Positions 17,851-27,531 of a stretch of 64,000 bases of DNA are shown here, piece by piece. Each line of letters begins with the position of its first letter. The stretch's first letter is position 1. Position numbers and translations under genes: made by a program. The notes beneath the pieces were generated by a model that was not told the DNA's origin, made no database searches, and worked only from the letters and a program-made list of their open reading frames with translations. Source of the DNA: Nitrosomonas sp. (GTDB taxonomy: Bacteria > Pseudomonadota > Gammaproteobacteria > Burkholderiales > Nitrosomonadaceae); assembly GCF_022842015.1 (NCBI RefSeq), contig NZ_JALHQJ010000002.1:1-64000 (forward strand), in the 5' to 3' direction.

Positions 17851-18771
17851 ATGCTTTCACGTGTTGCCAACAAAATCTACTGGATGGCACGATACTTGGA
17901 GCGTGCCGAAAACACTGCGCGGTTGATCAATGTCAATACACACCTATTGCTTGATTTTCCAAAACGGGTGAAATTGGGATGGGAGCCCATCATCGATATC
18001 ACAAGCCGTAAAGACAATTTTTATAGCTTATATGAAGAGGCGGATGAGCGCAGCGTGATACGATTTATGGTCACCGATCTTCGTAATCCTGGCTCAATCC
18101 TCTGTGCGCTTAACATGGCGCGCGAGAATACTCGTAACATTCGTGACATTATTCCACGAGAGGTTTGGGAACAAGTGAATGCGCTTCATTTGACCGCAAA
18201 AACAAATGCGAGGAGCGTGCAAACACAGCGGCACCGCTATGATTACTTGCGTTCTATCATACTGGGTGTACAAACCATTAGCGGAATGCTAGCCGGTACT
18301 ATGACGCACGATGCAGGGTATGATTTTTTGCGCATGGGGCGTAACCTGGAACGTGCTGATATGACAACACGTATTGTTGATGTTCGCTCCGCTACACTAC
18401 TGCCGGACATGTCGGAAGCCTTATCTCCATTTGAGAATTTGCAATGGGTCAGTGTGCTCAAATCACTCAGCGCTTATCAGATGTACCGCCGTGAAATGCG
18501 TTTGCGCATAAGCCGTTCGGATGTTCTGAAATTCTTATTGCAGGAGGAGCGCTTTCCACGTGCTTTTTATCATGCCATATGTCAAGTGCATAATTGTTTG
18601 GAGAGTTTGCCGAGCAACGAGAAAACGCTACTGTTAATCACCAAGTTGCAACAAAAAGTGCAGAATTCCAAACTGGGAGCATTTGATCAGGAAAAACTAC
18701 ATGAATTTATTGATGAGCTCCAACTTGGAGTGATTAAGATACATGATAGTATTAATAAAACCTATTTCTGA
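17851..18771 (+). CDS. Alpha-E domain protein
   Basis: A 306-residue all-helical protein of the alpha-E family. The start 'MLSRVANKIYWMARYLERAENTARLINV' is diagnostic, and 'GTMTHDAGYDFLRMGRNLERADMTTRIVDVR' is the second conserved helix block with repeated E/R residues. Genes of this family are almost always paired with circularly permuted ATP-grasp genes and are thought to act with them in making or modifying a peptide tag. The biochemical function is not known. It is probably translationally coupled to the gene before it. Confidence 0.92.
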   Translation: MLSRVANKIYWMARYLERAENTARLINVNTHLLLDFPKRVKLGWEPIIDITSRKDNFYSLYEEADERSVIRFMVTDLRNPGSILCALNMARENTRNIRDIIPREVWEQVNALHLTAKTNARSVQTQRHRYDYLRSIILGVQTISGMLAGTMTHDAGYDFLRMGRNLERADMTTRIVDVRSATLLPDMSEALSPFENLQWVSVLKSLSAYQMYRREMRLRISRSDVLKFLLQEERFPRAFYHAICQVHNCLESLPSNEKTLLLITKLQQKVQNSKLGAFDQEKLHEFIDELQLGVIKIHDSINKTYF

Positions 18772-18826
18772 TAGATTAGAAGTATCGTCCAATTGATGAT
18801 AGGCCCAAAGTAAGTATCCGCTTAAC

Positions 18827-19648
18827 TTAGTTATTTCGGCAAATACGCATCCAGAAAATACTGCCATGCTGTTCGATTGCCCCTGGAGGCCAATTTGACC
18901 AAAGGGGCTTGAGAATGTCTGATAACTCAGGATCCACAGAAGCAAAAACGCTTGGTAGAATGACCTCCAGCCAAGAACAATCTCCCAGCAGATAACAAGC
19001 AAGCAAATATTGCTCTGACCAAAACCAGTCCACAGTACTTTCCGGGTAGTCAAAAGGCAAGCAGATATCATGAATGCCTACCCACACGTCGTGTGGCAGC
19101 TGCGGTAATATGTCGAGAAAAAATACAGTCGTGTCGGTATGCATAAAACAACGATGTGAGCCATCCATAAAGATGATGTCACCCGCTTTGATCTGATCAA
19201 ATAGGGATAGATCCACTTCCTCCAATGGTTTGCGGTGTATTTCATTACATAGGTTGTCGCACATGGCTCGTGGAGCTGGATCGATTGAAATCAATCTTGT
19301 TGCTGGGCTATGTTCCCGCATGGCTTTCGCGATGAAGCGCGTAGAATTGCCTGATCCAATTTCCAGAAATGTCTTTGGTTTAAGGTTCGCAGTCATGCTA
19401 TAAAGGGTTGCCCCGTCCATACCTGGGATGAAGCCGTTGACCCAATAAGGGTTTATCCCTTCAGGGTCATCATTGCATGCGATCGTTTTTAAATCATCGA
19501 CATATTCCAGACATATCTGGAGTGTGGCTTTGTAGGTATGGCGATTTTTATTTAGCTTGGTTGCCAATAAGGGGTGAGGCTTGTCCAGCAGCGGATATCT
19601 TGGAGGCCTTCCTACCGGATAATCAATTGTCAATTTGTTGGTAAGCAT
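18827..19648 (-). CDS. Class I SAM-dependent methyltransferase
   Basis: A 273-residue soluble protein. The Rossmann-type SAM-binding motif I is 'TFLEIGSGNSTRFIAKAM', followed by 'RLISIDPAPRA' (motif II acidic residue) and 'GDIIFMDGSHRC' with the aspartate/His common to the Methyltransf_24 group. The acceptor is unknown; such genes are common in glycan clusters. It is convergent with the alpha-E gene and separate from it, so a link to the Anbu cluster is not implied. Confidence 0.75.
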   Translation of the reverse strand: MLTNKLTIDYPVGRPPRYPLLDKPHPLLATKLNKNRHTYKATLQICLEYVDDLKTIACNDDPEGINPYWVNGFIPGMDGATLYSMTANLKPKTFLEIGSGNSTRFIAKAMREHSPATRLISIDPAPRAMCDNLCNEIHRKPLEEVDLSLFDQIKAGDIIFMDGSHRCFMHTDTTVFFLDILPQLPHDVWVGIHDICLPFDYPESTVDWFWSEQYLLACYLLGDCSWLEVILPSVFASVDPELSDILKPLWSNWPPGAIEQHGSIFWMRICRNN

Positions 19649-20107
19649 AGCTCATCTGATTCAACGATATAAGCACTGATGGAGTCAGCACTAGTGTGGA
19701 ACGGCATTTTACCGTTTACAAAACCAAACAACAAGGCAAATCATAACATCCTTACGGCCACCCCAAAACTCAACCCAAGGCACGGCTTGATCCAGTACAG
19801 TAATTATTCATCTAATACATTTGGACTATTTGTTGTGTTATACCTTAAACCAGTCGGCAGCATGACATTGGATCTGGTTCGAGGGTCGGAGATGTGTACA
19901 ATAGCGCAAAAAAGCTAACCAAGAACCATCGTGCCTTCGTGTTTACCGATCAATAATCGATATACTTTCCGTAGACTGATGCACTTAGTCATTGAATTCA
20001 GACTACAGATCTCCAGAAAATTTTAGAAAAGCGTTTTGCGCGCCGCTTATTGTTAATATAACAGATGCAATTATGTGACAAGATATGGAAACTCAAGGAA
20101 ACCATCT
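19649..20107. other. Intergenic region, no gene recognised
   Basis: 459 bases. The only open frame (19679-19918, 79 residues) has no family features, no ribosome site and a biased composition; I consider it noise. Confidence 0.4.
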
Positions 20108-20743
20108 ATGAGCGATAGCAACCATAACAGCAATAACAGTAGCGGACGCTCCACATCTGAATTGCTGGAAAACGTGGTCGTTGTGTATCGCAGCGACACT
20201 CTGAAAGTGGGGGAGATCAAGAACACCTTGCATGAACGCGGTTTTGGCGTTCTGCTGGCTATTGCCGCACTACCACTTTGTCTTCCCGTACCCGTGCCAC
20301 CTGGGTACACAACATTCTTTTCCATTCCGCTATTCATATTTTCGGTACAAATGATACTTGGTATGCGGGCGCCTTGGCTGCCGGTCTGGATCGAAAATAA
20401 AGAAATCAAACGCTCCAGTATAGAAAAATTGATCGTCAAGGCTAACCCTTGGCTCAAGAAAATTGAAAAACGCTTGCAACCTCGGTTGACGTATATCAGC
20501 GTACACACTTGGGAAAGAATTATTGGCATTTTTACATTCGTTTTTGCTTTATCCATAGCGCTCCCTATTCCTCTGACCAATTTCCCGCCTGGCTGGGGAA
20601 TTCTGATTATGTCATTGGGTTTGCTTAGTAAGGATGGCATCACCATACTCATTGGCATGATCGTCGGTACGATAGGGGTTGGTATTACCATGATTATCCT
20701 CGCGCTGCTCTGGATGGGTATGGCTCTGCCAACATTTTATTAA
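20108..20743 (+). CDS. exoD: ExoD family membrane protein
   Basis: A 211-residue inner-membrane protein of the ExoD family, named for a rhizobial gene affecting exopolysaccharide and alkaline stress. Recognisable parts: 'LHERGFGVLLAIAALPLCLPVPVPPGYTTFFSIPL', 'RAPWLPVWIENKEI', 'ERIIGIFTFVFALSIALPIPLTNFPPGWGILIMSLGLLSKDG', with about five membrane helices. The molecular function is unknown. The start at 20108 (MSDSNHNS) follows AAGGAAACC and is preferred over 20075. A Ser/Asn-rich leader of about 15 residues precedes the domain. Confidence 0.85.
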   Translation: MSDSNHNSNNSSGRSTSELLENVVVVYRSDTLKVGEIKNTLHERGFGVLLAIAALPLCLPVPVPPGYTTFFSIPLFIFSVQMILGMRAPWLPVWIENKEIKRSSIEKLIVKANPWLKKIEKRLQPRLTYISVHTWERIIGIFTFVFALSIALPIPLTNFPPGWGILIMSLGLLSKDGITILIGMIVGTIGVGITMIILALLWMGMALPTFY

Positions 20744-20936
20744 GTAAGACTGAATGGATGAGCATGTTTCTTGCAGTGTACAAATCCAGACAAGCAGCAA
20801 AGCAACGTATGTATCACCCCATTGCTTTTTCCAGGATTCGAACTTAAAATGCCATCTGTTACGTGCTTTTTGTATGCCAATCAAACAATGCAGCAATTGT
20901 TGGCATAGCCGCTAAGAAAGCTGTACATCAATGGGA

Positions 20937-21033
20937 AACTAGGGTTCCGGCCAATGTAAGTGAGGTGACTGGTCCAAGAGTTTCCGGTCTCATGATAATG
21001 AGGCTCCACGGAGGGATAAAAGCCCGGGAGATC
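20937..21033 (+). ncRNA. Guanidine-I riboswitch (ykkC-yxkD class), aptamer
   Basis: The strongly conserved blocks of the guanidine-I aptamer occur in order: CTAGGGTTCCGG, GACTGGTCCAAGAG, a variable hairpin (CTCAT-GATA-ATGAG), and CACGGAGGGATAAAAGCC continuing CGGGAGAT. It sits about 60-160 bases upstream of the permease start. This class binds free guanidinium and turns expression on. The downstream genes (permease, two DUF1989 proteins, carboxylase, allophanate hydrolase) are the known guanidine-use set. The exact 5' edge is uncertain by about 10 bases. Confidence 0.93.
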
Positions 21034-21061
21034 TGGTCGTGTATCGCTGATACACGGATCT
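21029..21061 (+). terminator. Riboswitch expression platform hairpin
   Basis: A stem AGATC...CGTGTATC-GCT-GATACACG-GATCT with a 4-base bulge starts inside the 3' end of the aptamer, so forming it competes with the aptamer. It is followed by only a short T stretch (CTTT), so it is either a weak intrinsic terminator or another type of switch. Confidence 0.6.
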
Positions 21062-21094
21062 TTCGGTATTATTTCTCAATCAAGGAGACTTGTT

Positions 21095-22528
21095 ATGTTC
21101 AAAACTTCGAAACCAGCTGGTGAGTTAGCGACGTCGGCGGTACATTCGATGCGTCCCAGCATGAACATCTGGCACAGCTTTACGCTGGGCTTTGCGGTGG
21201 TGTCCCCAATCGTGGGGCTCTATGCCATCATCGGTGTGCAGACTACTGTGACGGGTGGTGGGTGGTTTGCTGCACTGGTGATTTGTTTGTTGATGCAATT
21301 GCTGGTTGCAACCGTTTATGCGGAATTGTCGTCGCAATATCCGATTGCCGGTGGTGCGTACAAATGGGCAAGGCAGCTTTATGGCACCACTGCCGGTCAT
21401 TATGCCGGGGTCATTTATGTCAGTTCCACCATTGCTATGCTGACCACGACAGCATATGCAGGCGGCATTTGGTTTGCCGGTTTTTTTGGATCGGAGGGCG
21501 AAAGTGGTGGTGAGAAAGTTTTATGGGCAATAATTTTTCTGGCTTTGTGCACTCTGTTGAATCTGGTGCATGTCAATGTTTTCAAGCTCATTATCAAGCT
21601 CGGAGTGTATGCTGAAGTAGTCGGATCACTGGGTATTGCGGTGCTGTTATTCTTGTTTTTCCGCCAGCACTCTTTCATGGAATTGTTTCAGCATTTAGGT
21701 ACCGGTACTGCACCCAGTAGTATCGCTGCTTTTCTCGCGGCACTTGCTATCGCCGGTTGGGCATTCATTGGTTTTGATGCTTGCTCGACTACCGCAGAAG
21801 AAACGCATCAACCAGAGCGCGCGGTACCACGGGCGATATTTTTTTCGCTATGCGCAGTCGGTACGGTGGTGATTTTCAATTCAGCCTCACTGGTATTAGC
21901 TTTTGATCATGATATTTTGATTAACAGCAGCGTGACTGCCGATCCGATTACGCCGTTAATTGCCAGCCATTTCGGAACATGGATTGAAAAACCGTTTCTG
22001 GCGATTGTCATGATTGCATTTCTTGCTTGCGGGGCATCGGTAGTCAAATACACTTCACGCATTGTTTTCTCAATGGCACGTGAAGGCAATTTACCCAGCA
22101 TGCTCAATCGAGTCACACCCGCCGATACACCGCGTAATGCCATTCTCTTCACTGTCCTGATGGCAAGTTGCGGGTTAATTTTTGGACTTAACGACGATGC
22201 GGTAGCTACCATTATCGCATTTGGTACCGGCGGTCTTTACGCCATGTTCGCATTCACCACCGGAATCGCGTTGTTTGCCAGATTAACCGGCCGCTGGAAT
22301 CCGGATTTGGGGCAACTAAAGCTGGGAAAATGGGGATTAGTCATTAATAGTCTGGCATTTTCCTGGGCATTGTTCGAGCTCATCAATATTGCCTGGCCAC
22401 GCCCTTATGCCATAGCAGCCGATGCGCCATGGTGGCAGCTATGGGCTACGCCACTGGTGCTGGGCAGCATTCTGAGCGTTACGACAATTTATCTGTTTTT
22501 TAGTAAATTATTGAGGAGTCGACCATGA
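21095..22528 (+). CDS. APC-family permease of the guanidine operon
   Basis: A 477-residue amino acid/polyamine/organocation permease with about 12 membrane helices. Landmarks: 'FTLGFAVVSPIVGLYAI' (TM1 with the APC glycine/serine break), 'ELSSQYPIAGGAYKWARQLYG' (TM3 loop of the family), and 'AFIGFDACSTTAEETHQPERAVPRAI' (TM6/7 loop). The strong site AAGGAG precedes the ATG. It is the first gene under the guanidine-I riboswitch, so the likely substrate is guanidine or a guanidine-containing compound. It overlaps the next gene by 4 bases (ATGA). Confidence 0.9.
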   Translation: MFKTSKPAGELATSAVHSMRPSMNIWHSFTLGFAVVSPIVGLYAIIGVQTTVTGGGWFAALVICLLMQLLVATVYAELSSQYPIAGGAYKWARQLYGTTAGHYAGVIYVSSTIAMLTTTAYAGGIWFAGFFGSEGESGGEKVLWAIIFLALCTLLNLVHVNVFKLIIKLGVYAEVVGSLGIAVLLFLFFRQHSFMELFQHLGTGTAPSSIAAFLAALAIAGWAFIGFDACSTTAEETHQPERAVPRAIFFSLCAVGTVVIFNSASLVLAFDHDILINSSVTADPITPLIASHFGTWIEKPFLAIVMIAFLACGASVVKYTSRIVFSMAREGNLPSMLNRVTPADTPRNAILFTVLMASCGLIFGLNDDAVATIIAFGTGGLYAMFAFTTGIALFARLTGRWNPDLGQLKLGKWGLVINSLAFSWALFELINIAWPRPYAIAADAPWWQLWATPLVLGSILSVTTIYLFFSKLLRSRP

Positions 22529-23247
22529 ATCAGCCAATAATCATCTGGAAACCAACCATCCCGGGCGGGTGCCACTGGTCGGGTATTATCCGTCGCGGAA
22601 CTACACTGCGTTTAATCGATGTCGATGGAGGCGCGAATGCAGCGGTATTGTTTTTTAATCAGGAAGAAAAGCTTGAGCGCTACAACATGGCAGACACCCT
22701 GAAATCGCAGCACACTTTTCACTTAACCAAGGGCCATGCCTGTCACTCAGACATGGGACGCATTTTCTGTTGCATCACGGCGGACACCTGCGGCTGGCAC
22801 GATACTGTGTGCGGCTTAAGTGATACCAGTCTGATCCAACAAAAATATGGTACCGCGCGTTTTCAGGAACATCGCAATCAAATGTTTCGCAGTGGTCTGG
22901 ATGGTCTATTGATCGAACTGGGCAAGTGGGATTTGGGTATGCGCGACATCGTAGCCAACATCAATTTTTTCAGTAAAGTCACAGCCGATACTTCGGGTGA
23001 ATTGGCTTATCAGTTTGATCATAGTAAGGCGGGTGATTATGTCGATTTGAGTTTTGTAATGAATACGCTTGTTGTACTATCCACGGCACCGCACCCGCTG
23101 GATCCCAAGAAGCCGTATCAACCAGGCGCAGTCAATTTGGAGCTGTTTAATACACCGCCGCAGGTCATCAAAGAATGCCTGCATATCAGTGAAAATATCC
23201 GTGCGTTACAGAACGTGCAAAACTTTTATTGTGAAGGTGCGAAATGA
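22525..23247 (+). CDS. DUF1989 protein, urea amidolyase-associated protein 1 (CgdA-like carboxyguanidine deiminase subunit)
   Basis: A 240-residue DUF1989 protein. Typical blocks: '[32 protein letters not shown]', '[10 protein letters not shown]', '[16 protein letters not shown]' with the Cys/His residues that are probably a metal site, and 'NINFFSKV'. In bacteria with the guanidine pathway this protein and the next form the deiminase that turns carboxyguanidine into allophanate plus ammonium. It overlaps the permease and the next gene by 4 bases each, so it is tightly coupled in translation. Confidence 0.9.
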   Translation: MNQPIIIWKPTIPGGCHWSGIIRRGTTLRLIDVDGGANAAVLFFNQEEKLERYNMADTLKSQHTFHLTKGHACHSDMGRIFCCITADTCGWHDTVCGLSDTSLIQQKYGTARFQEHRNQMFRSGLDGLLIELGKWDLGMRDIVANINFFSKVTADTSGELAYQFDHSKAGDYVDLSFVMNTLVVLSTAPHPLDPKKPYQPGAVNLELFNTPPQVIKECLHISENIRALQNVQNFYCEGAK

Positions 23248-23903
23248 ATACTTCTTATCTGCATACCAGCCTACTCGATCCCAAACATGCCGTGATCGAT
23301 GAAATTTGTGCCGCCGGAGAATCTTGGGTAAAACAGGTCAAACAGGGGCAAACCTTTCGCATTGTCGATCTGGAAGGCAACCAAGCGGTCGATACTCTGT
23401 TCTATAACGCTCATAACGCACAAGAACGTTATAGCGCAACCGACACCATTAGCCGGCAAAATAAAGTGTATTTGTCGACTGGCAGCAAACTTTATTCCAA
23501 TCTTGGTCATGTCATGCTCAGCGTCATCGCGGATACTTGTGGGCAGCATGATACGTTGGGCGGTGCCTGCTCGGCGGAGAGTAATACCGTGCGTTATGGG
23601 TTGGAGAAACTTCCTATGCACAGTTGCCGCGACAATTTTCTGCACGCATTGGCGCACGATCCGTTGTGCCAGCAACTGGGCATGAGCAAGCGAGATTTGC
23701 CCAGCAACATCAATTTCTTCATGAACGTCCCTGTCACGGAAGCCGGTGGCTTGGAATTTGCCGATGGCGTATCTGCACCAGGCAAATATGTCGAAATGCG
23801 TGCGGAAATGGATGTCGTCGTACTGATTTCCAACTGCCCTCAGCTCAACAATCCGTGTAACGCGTATAACCCGACGCCGATCCAGTTGTTGATTTGGGAT
23901 TGA
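23244..23903 (+). CDS. DUF1989 protein, urea amidolyase-associated protein 2 (CgdB-like carboxyguanidine deiminase subunit)
   Basis: A 219-residue paralogue of the preceding gene. Conserved blocks: '[17 protein letters not shown]', '[48 protein letters not shown]' region, and '[18 protein letters not shown]'. The 'ADTCGQHD' motif parallels 'ADTCGWHD' in its partner. The two are expected to form a heteromeric deiminase acting between carboxylase and allophanate hydrolase. The carboxylase start lies 4 bases after its stop. Confidence 0.9.
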   Translation: MNTSYLHTSLLDPKHAVIDEICAAGESWVKQVKQGQTFRIVDLEGNQAVDTLFYNAHNAQERYSATDTISRQNKVYLSTGSKLYSNLGHVMLSVIADTCGQHDTLGGACSAESNTVRYGLEKLPMHSCRDNFLHALAHDPLCQQLGMSKRDLPSNINFFMNVPVTEAGGLEFADGVSAPGKYVEMRAEMDVVVLISNCPQLNNPCNAYNPTPIQLLIWD

Positions 23904-23907
23904 TTGC

Positions 23908-26900
23908 ATGTTTAGCAAAGTACTCATCGCCAACCGTGGTGCCATTGCGTGCCGTATTATCCGCACCCTACGCCGCATGCAAATAACCAGCGTAGCTGTT
24001 TATACCGAAGCCGATGCGTTATCGCGTCATGTTAGCGAAGCAGATGAAGCGTACTGTATTGGAGAAGGAGTTGCAGCGGAAAGCTACTTGCGCCAGGATA
24101 AAATTCTTACAGTTGCGAAACAATCCGGCGCTCAGGCAATTCATCCAGGCTACGGATTCTTAAGCGAAAATTCTGATTTTGCGGCGCAATGTGCAGCGCA
24201 GGACATTTGTTTTATTGGCCCCACGCCACAGCAAATGCGTGCTTTTGGTCTGAAGCACACGGCACGGGCTTTGGCGATGGAAAATCAGGTACCGTTGCTA
24301 CCCGGAACCGGCTTGCTGGAAAATCTGGAAGTCGCTTGCCATCAGGCCAAGCATATTGGTTATCCCGTTATGCTGAAAAGTACTGCCGGAGGTGGCGGTA
24401 TCGGCATGCGCTTGTGTTGGAATCAGGATGAATTGATTGGCGCCTACGAATCCGTTAAATCCCTTGCACAAAACAATTTCAAGGATGCCGGTTTATTTTT
24501 GGAAAAATATGTCGACCAAGCACGCCATATTGAAGTGCAAATTTTTGGTGATGGTAAGGGTCAGGTTGTCGCATTGGGTGAGCGCGATTGTTCGATGCAA
24601 CGGCGCAACCAAAAAGTCATCGAGGAAACGCCCGCTCCCAACCTTGCACCCAATCTGCGGCAGGCATTGCTGGATACGGCAGTACGTCTCGGAAAAGCCG
24701 TTAATTATCAATCTGCCGGCACAGTTGAATATATTTTTGATGCTGCCAATAGTCAGTTTTATTTTCTCGAAGTCAATACGCGCCTGCAAGTTGAGCATGG
24801 CATCACTGAAGAAGCTACCGGCTTTGATCTGGTGGAATGGATGGTGCGGCAGGCAGCTGGAGACTTGCCTTCACTCGATTCTTTCACGATCAGTCCTAGC
24901 GGTGCTTCCATTCAGGTACGGGTGTATGCCGAAAATCCGTCAAAAGACTTCCAACCTTCCAGCGGCACACTGACTGGAGTGGAATTTTCTGCTGCTGCGC
25001 GTGTTGAAACCTGGATCGAACGCGGCATTGAAGTATCGGCGTTTTATGACCCGATGCTGGCGAAAATTATCGTCCATGCGCCGGAGCGGCAAGCCGCCAT
25101 TGCCAAGCTGCTGACTGCATTGGAGAACACATCGTTGCAAGGGATTGAAACCAATCTCGCTTATCTCGAGCAAATACTGCATAGCACGGTGTTCCGTAAC
25201 GGACAATCAAACACACAGTTTCTCAACGGATTCCATTTTCAGCCACACAGCATCGACGTTCTGAATCCCGGTGTGCAGACTATGATTCAAGATTATCCGG
25301 GACGTATCGGTTACTGGAATGTTGGTGTTCCGCCTTCCGGGCCGATGGATAGTCTGGCTTTTCGTATTGCCAACCGGCTGGTTAATAATTCCGATGATAG
25401 CGCCGGGCTGGAAATTACAATTGCGGGTCCGATACTGCGCTTTAATTGCGATAGCATCATCGCAATTTGCGGCGCACCGATTGATGTGCTGCTGGATAGC
25501 GAGCCGCTGTCGCAATGGCAATCGCATTTTGTCAAAGCAGGTTCACTGTTGCAATTTGGCAAAATCAAACAGGGCGGCAGCCGGGCTTATCTCGCCGTGC
25601 ATGGCGGCTTTCAGGTGCCGGATTACCTGGGCAGTAAATCCACTTTCACGCTTGGACAGTTTGGCGGACACGCCGGACGTGTATTGCGTGCCGGCGATGT
25701 GTTGCATATTCCTCTGCTTCCATCTCCTCACCCTTCCGTTTCACAGCGCTTGCCACACGAATTGATTCCACAATATTCCAACCGCTGGGAAATTGCAGTG
25801 TTGTATGGTCCGCATGGCACGCCTGATTTTTTCACTCCAGCAGATATCGATCATTTTTTTGCTGCGGAATGGAAGGTACACCACAACTCCAGCCGCACCG
25901 GCGTACGTCTGATCGGCCCTAAACCACAATGGGCGCGTAGCGACGGCGGGGAGGCTGGTCTGCATCCTTCCAATATTCACGATAATGCTTACGCTATTGG
26001 CGCCGTGGATTTTACCGGAGATATGCCGATCATATTGGGTCCTGATGGCCCCAGCCTAGGCGGCTTCGTTTGCCCAGTCACCATTATTCAAGCAGAACTA
26101 TGGAAAACCGGGCAACTCAAACCCGGCGACAGTATCCGCTTCTACCCCGTATCAATAGAACAGGCGATTGCACTGGAACAACAGCAAAATCGATTAATTC
26201 AGGATTTTCAGGTAGATAACCAACAACCGGTTCATTCCATTGCCGGGAAACTGGAAAGCCCGATTTTACATTGTATCCCCGAAAGTAAAGAACAGATACA
26301 AGTGGTTTATCGCCAATCCGGTGACAAATATCTGTTGATCGAATACGGTCCGCCAGTACTTGATCTGAATTTGCGCTTTCGTGCTCATGCCTTAATGACT
26401 TGGTTACAGCAGCGTATCGACGACGGGCTTCGCGGCATACTGGATTTGACCCCTGGTATCCGCTCCTTGCAAATCCATTTTGAATCCCGGCAGTTGCCGC
26501 GCGAGGCATTATTGGAATTGCTGATTAAGGCCGAAAAGCAACTACCTGCGATTGATGACATGGAAGTGCCGTCCCGCATCGTTCATCTTCCTTTATCCTG
26601 GGATGATGCCGCGACACAACTGGCTATTGAGAAATACATGCAGTCGGTACGCAGTGACGCACCTTGGTGTCCGAGCAACATTGAATTTATCCGCCGTATT
26701 AACGGATTGGACAGCATTGAGGATGTTCAACATATCGTTTTCTCAGCCTGTTATTTGGTAATGGGATTGGGAGATGTTTATTTGGGCGCGCCTGTGGCTA
26801 CCCCACTAGATCCTCGCCATCGTTTAGTAACTACCAAATACAATCCGGCCCGTACTTGGACGCCTGAAAATGCGGTTGGTATAGGCGGCGCTTATTTGTG

Positions 26901-27531
26901 CGTGTATGGCATGGAAGGTCCCGGTGGCTATCAATTCGTCGGACGTACGATACCGATGTGGAATCGCTACCGTCAAACAGAGGATTTCACAGATGGCAAA
27001 CCCTGGCTACTACGTTTTTTTGATCAGATCCAATTCTATCCGGTCAGTGCAAATGAATTGCTCAAGTTACGTAAGGATTTTATTAGTGGACAGCTGAAAC
27101 TACGCACTGAAGCAACAGTTTTGAACCTGAAACAATACAATACCTTCCTGCGCCAGCAGGCTGCCAGCATTAATACCTTTAAGACTATGCAACAAGCGGC
27201 ATTTGAAGCCGAGCGGCGAGACTGGGAAGCGAGCAATCTGTCCCACTACGCCAACGAAGATATGTTGGATGAAGCGGACGCACAAGGTGAACTGGATTTG
27301 CCGGAGGATGCGCAAGCGATCAGTGCGCAAGTAACGGGCACAATATGGAAACTATTGGTTAAAGAGGGTGAGCGTATTGAGGCAGGCAAGCCCGCAATCA
27401 TAATTGAGTCGATGAAAATGGAATTTGCAGTAGATTCACCGGTTACCGGCACGATACGGCAGTTGTTTTGCAAACAAGGAGGATACGTATCAGCCGGACA
27501 GGTGCTGTTCGTCATTCAGGAAGAAAAGTGA
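23908..27531 (+). CDS. Biotin-dependent guanidine/urea carboxylase
   Basis: A 1207-residue multidomain enzyme that carboxylates guanidine (or urea) using ATP, bicarbonate and a tethered biotin. Domains: biotin carboxylase, about 1-445 (start 'MFSKVLIANRGAIACRIIRTL'; ATP loop 'KSTAGGGGIGMRLC'; 'FYFLEVNTRLQVEHGITEEATG'); AHS2/KipA-type carboxyltransferase, about 447-770 ('VLNPGVQTMIQDYPGRIGY', 'GPMDSLAFRIAN'); AHS1/KipI-type, about 790-1000 ('YGPPVLDLNLRFRAHAL'); then a biotinyl domain with the acceptor lysine near residue 1170 in 'IESMKMEFAV'. Many such proteins were annotated as urea carboxylase. The riboswitch and DUF1989 neighbours argue for guanidine as the substrate. Stop and next start overlap (TGATG). 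Confidence 0.93.
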   Translation: MFSKVLIANRGAIACRIIRTLRRMQITSVAVYTEADALSRHVSEADEAYCIGEGVAAESYLRQDKILTVAKQSGAQAIHPGYGFLSENSDFAAQCAAQDICFIGPTPQQMRAFGLKHTARALAMENQVPLLPGTGLLENLEVACHQAKHIGYPVMLKSTAGGGGIGMRLCWNQDELIGAYESVKSLAQNNFKDAGLFLEKYVDQARHIEVQIFGDGKGQVVALGERDCSMQRRNQKVIEETPAPNLAPNLRQALLDTAVRLGKAVNYQSAGTVEYIFDAANSQFYFLEVNTRLQVEHGITEEATGFDLVEWMVRQAAGDLPSLDSFTISPSGASIQVRVYAENPSKDFQPSSGTLTGVEFSAAARVETWIERGIEVSAFYDPMLAKIIVHAPERQAAIAKLLTALENTSLQGIETNLAYLEQILHSTVFRNGQSNTQFLNGFHFQPHSIDVLNPGVQTMIQDYPGRIGYWNVGVPPSGPMDSLAFRIANRLVNNSDDSAGLEITIAGPILRFNCDSIIAICGAPIDVLLDSEPLSQWQSHFVKAGSLLQFGKIKQGGSRAYLAVHGGFQVPDYLGSKSTFTLGQFGGHAGRVLRAGDVLHIPLLPSPHPSVSQRLPHELIPQYSNRWEIAVLYGPHGTPDFFTPADIDHFFAAEWKVHHNSSRTGVRLIGPKPQWARSDGGEAGLHPSNIHDNAYAIGAVDFTGDMPIILGPDGPSLGGFVCPVTIIQAELWKTGQLKPGDSIRFYPVSIEQAIALEQQQNRLIQDFQVDNQQPVHSIAGKLESPILHCIPESKEQIQVVYRQSGDKYLLIEYGPPVLDLNLRFRAHALMTWLQQRIDDGLRGILDLTPGIRSLQIHFESRQLPREALLELLIKAEKQLPAIDDMEVPSRIVHLPLSWDDAATQLAIEKYMQSVRSDAPWCPSNIEFIRRINGLDSIEDVQHIVFSACYLVMGLGDVYLGAPVATPLDPRHRLVTTKYNPARTWTPENAVGIGGAYLCVYGMEGPGGYQFVGRTIPMWNRYRQTEDFTDGKPWLLRFFDQIQFYPVSANELLKLRKDFISGQLKLRTEATVLNLKQYNTFLRQQAASINTFKTMQQAAFEAERRDWEASNLSHYANEDMLDEADAQGELDLPEDAQAISAQVTGTIWKLLVKEGERIEAGKPAIIIESMKMEFAVDSPVTGTIRQLFCKQGGYVSAGQVLFVIQEEK

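Noticed and set aside
19679-19918. 79-residue frame before exoD
   Set aside because: No ribosome site, no family pattern; considered chance.
20835-20850. GGATTCGAAC, which looks like a reversed tRNA T-loop
   Set aside because: The flanking bases do not form a T stem or acceptor stem, so there is no tRNA here.
20863-21123. 86-residue frame across the riboswitch
   Set aside because: It overlaps the guanidine-I aptamer and the start of the permease; the aptamer explains the conservation of this stretch.
23271-23978. 235-residue minus-strand frame across the CgdB-like gene
   Set aside because: Shadow of a well-conserved DUF1989 gene.
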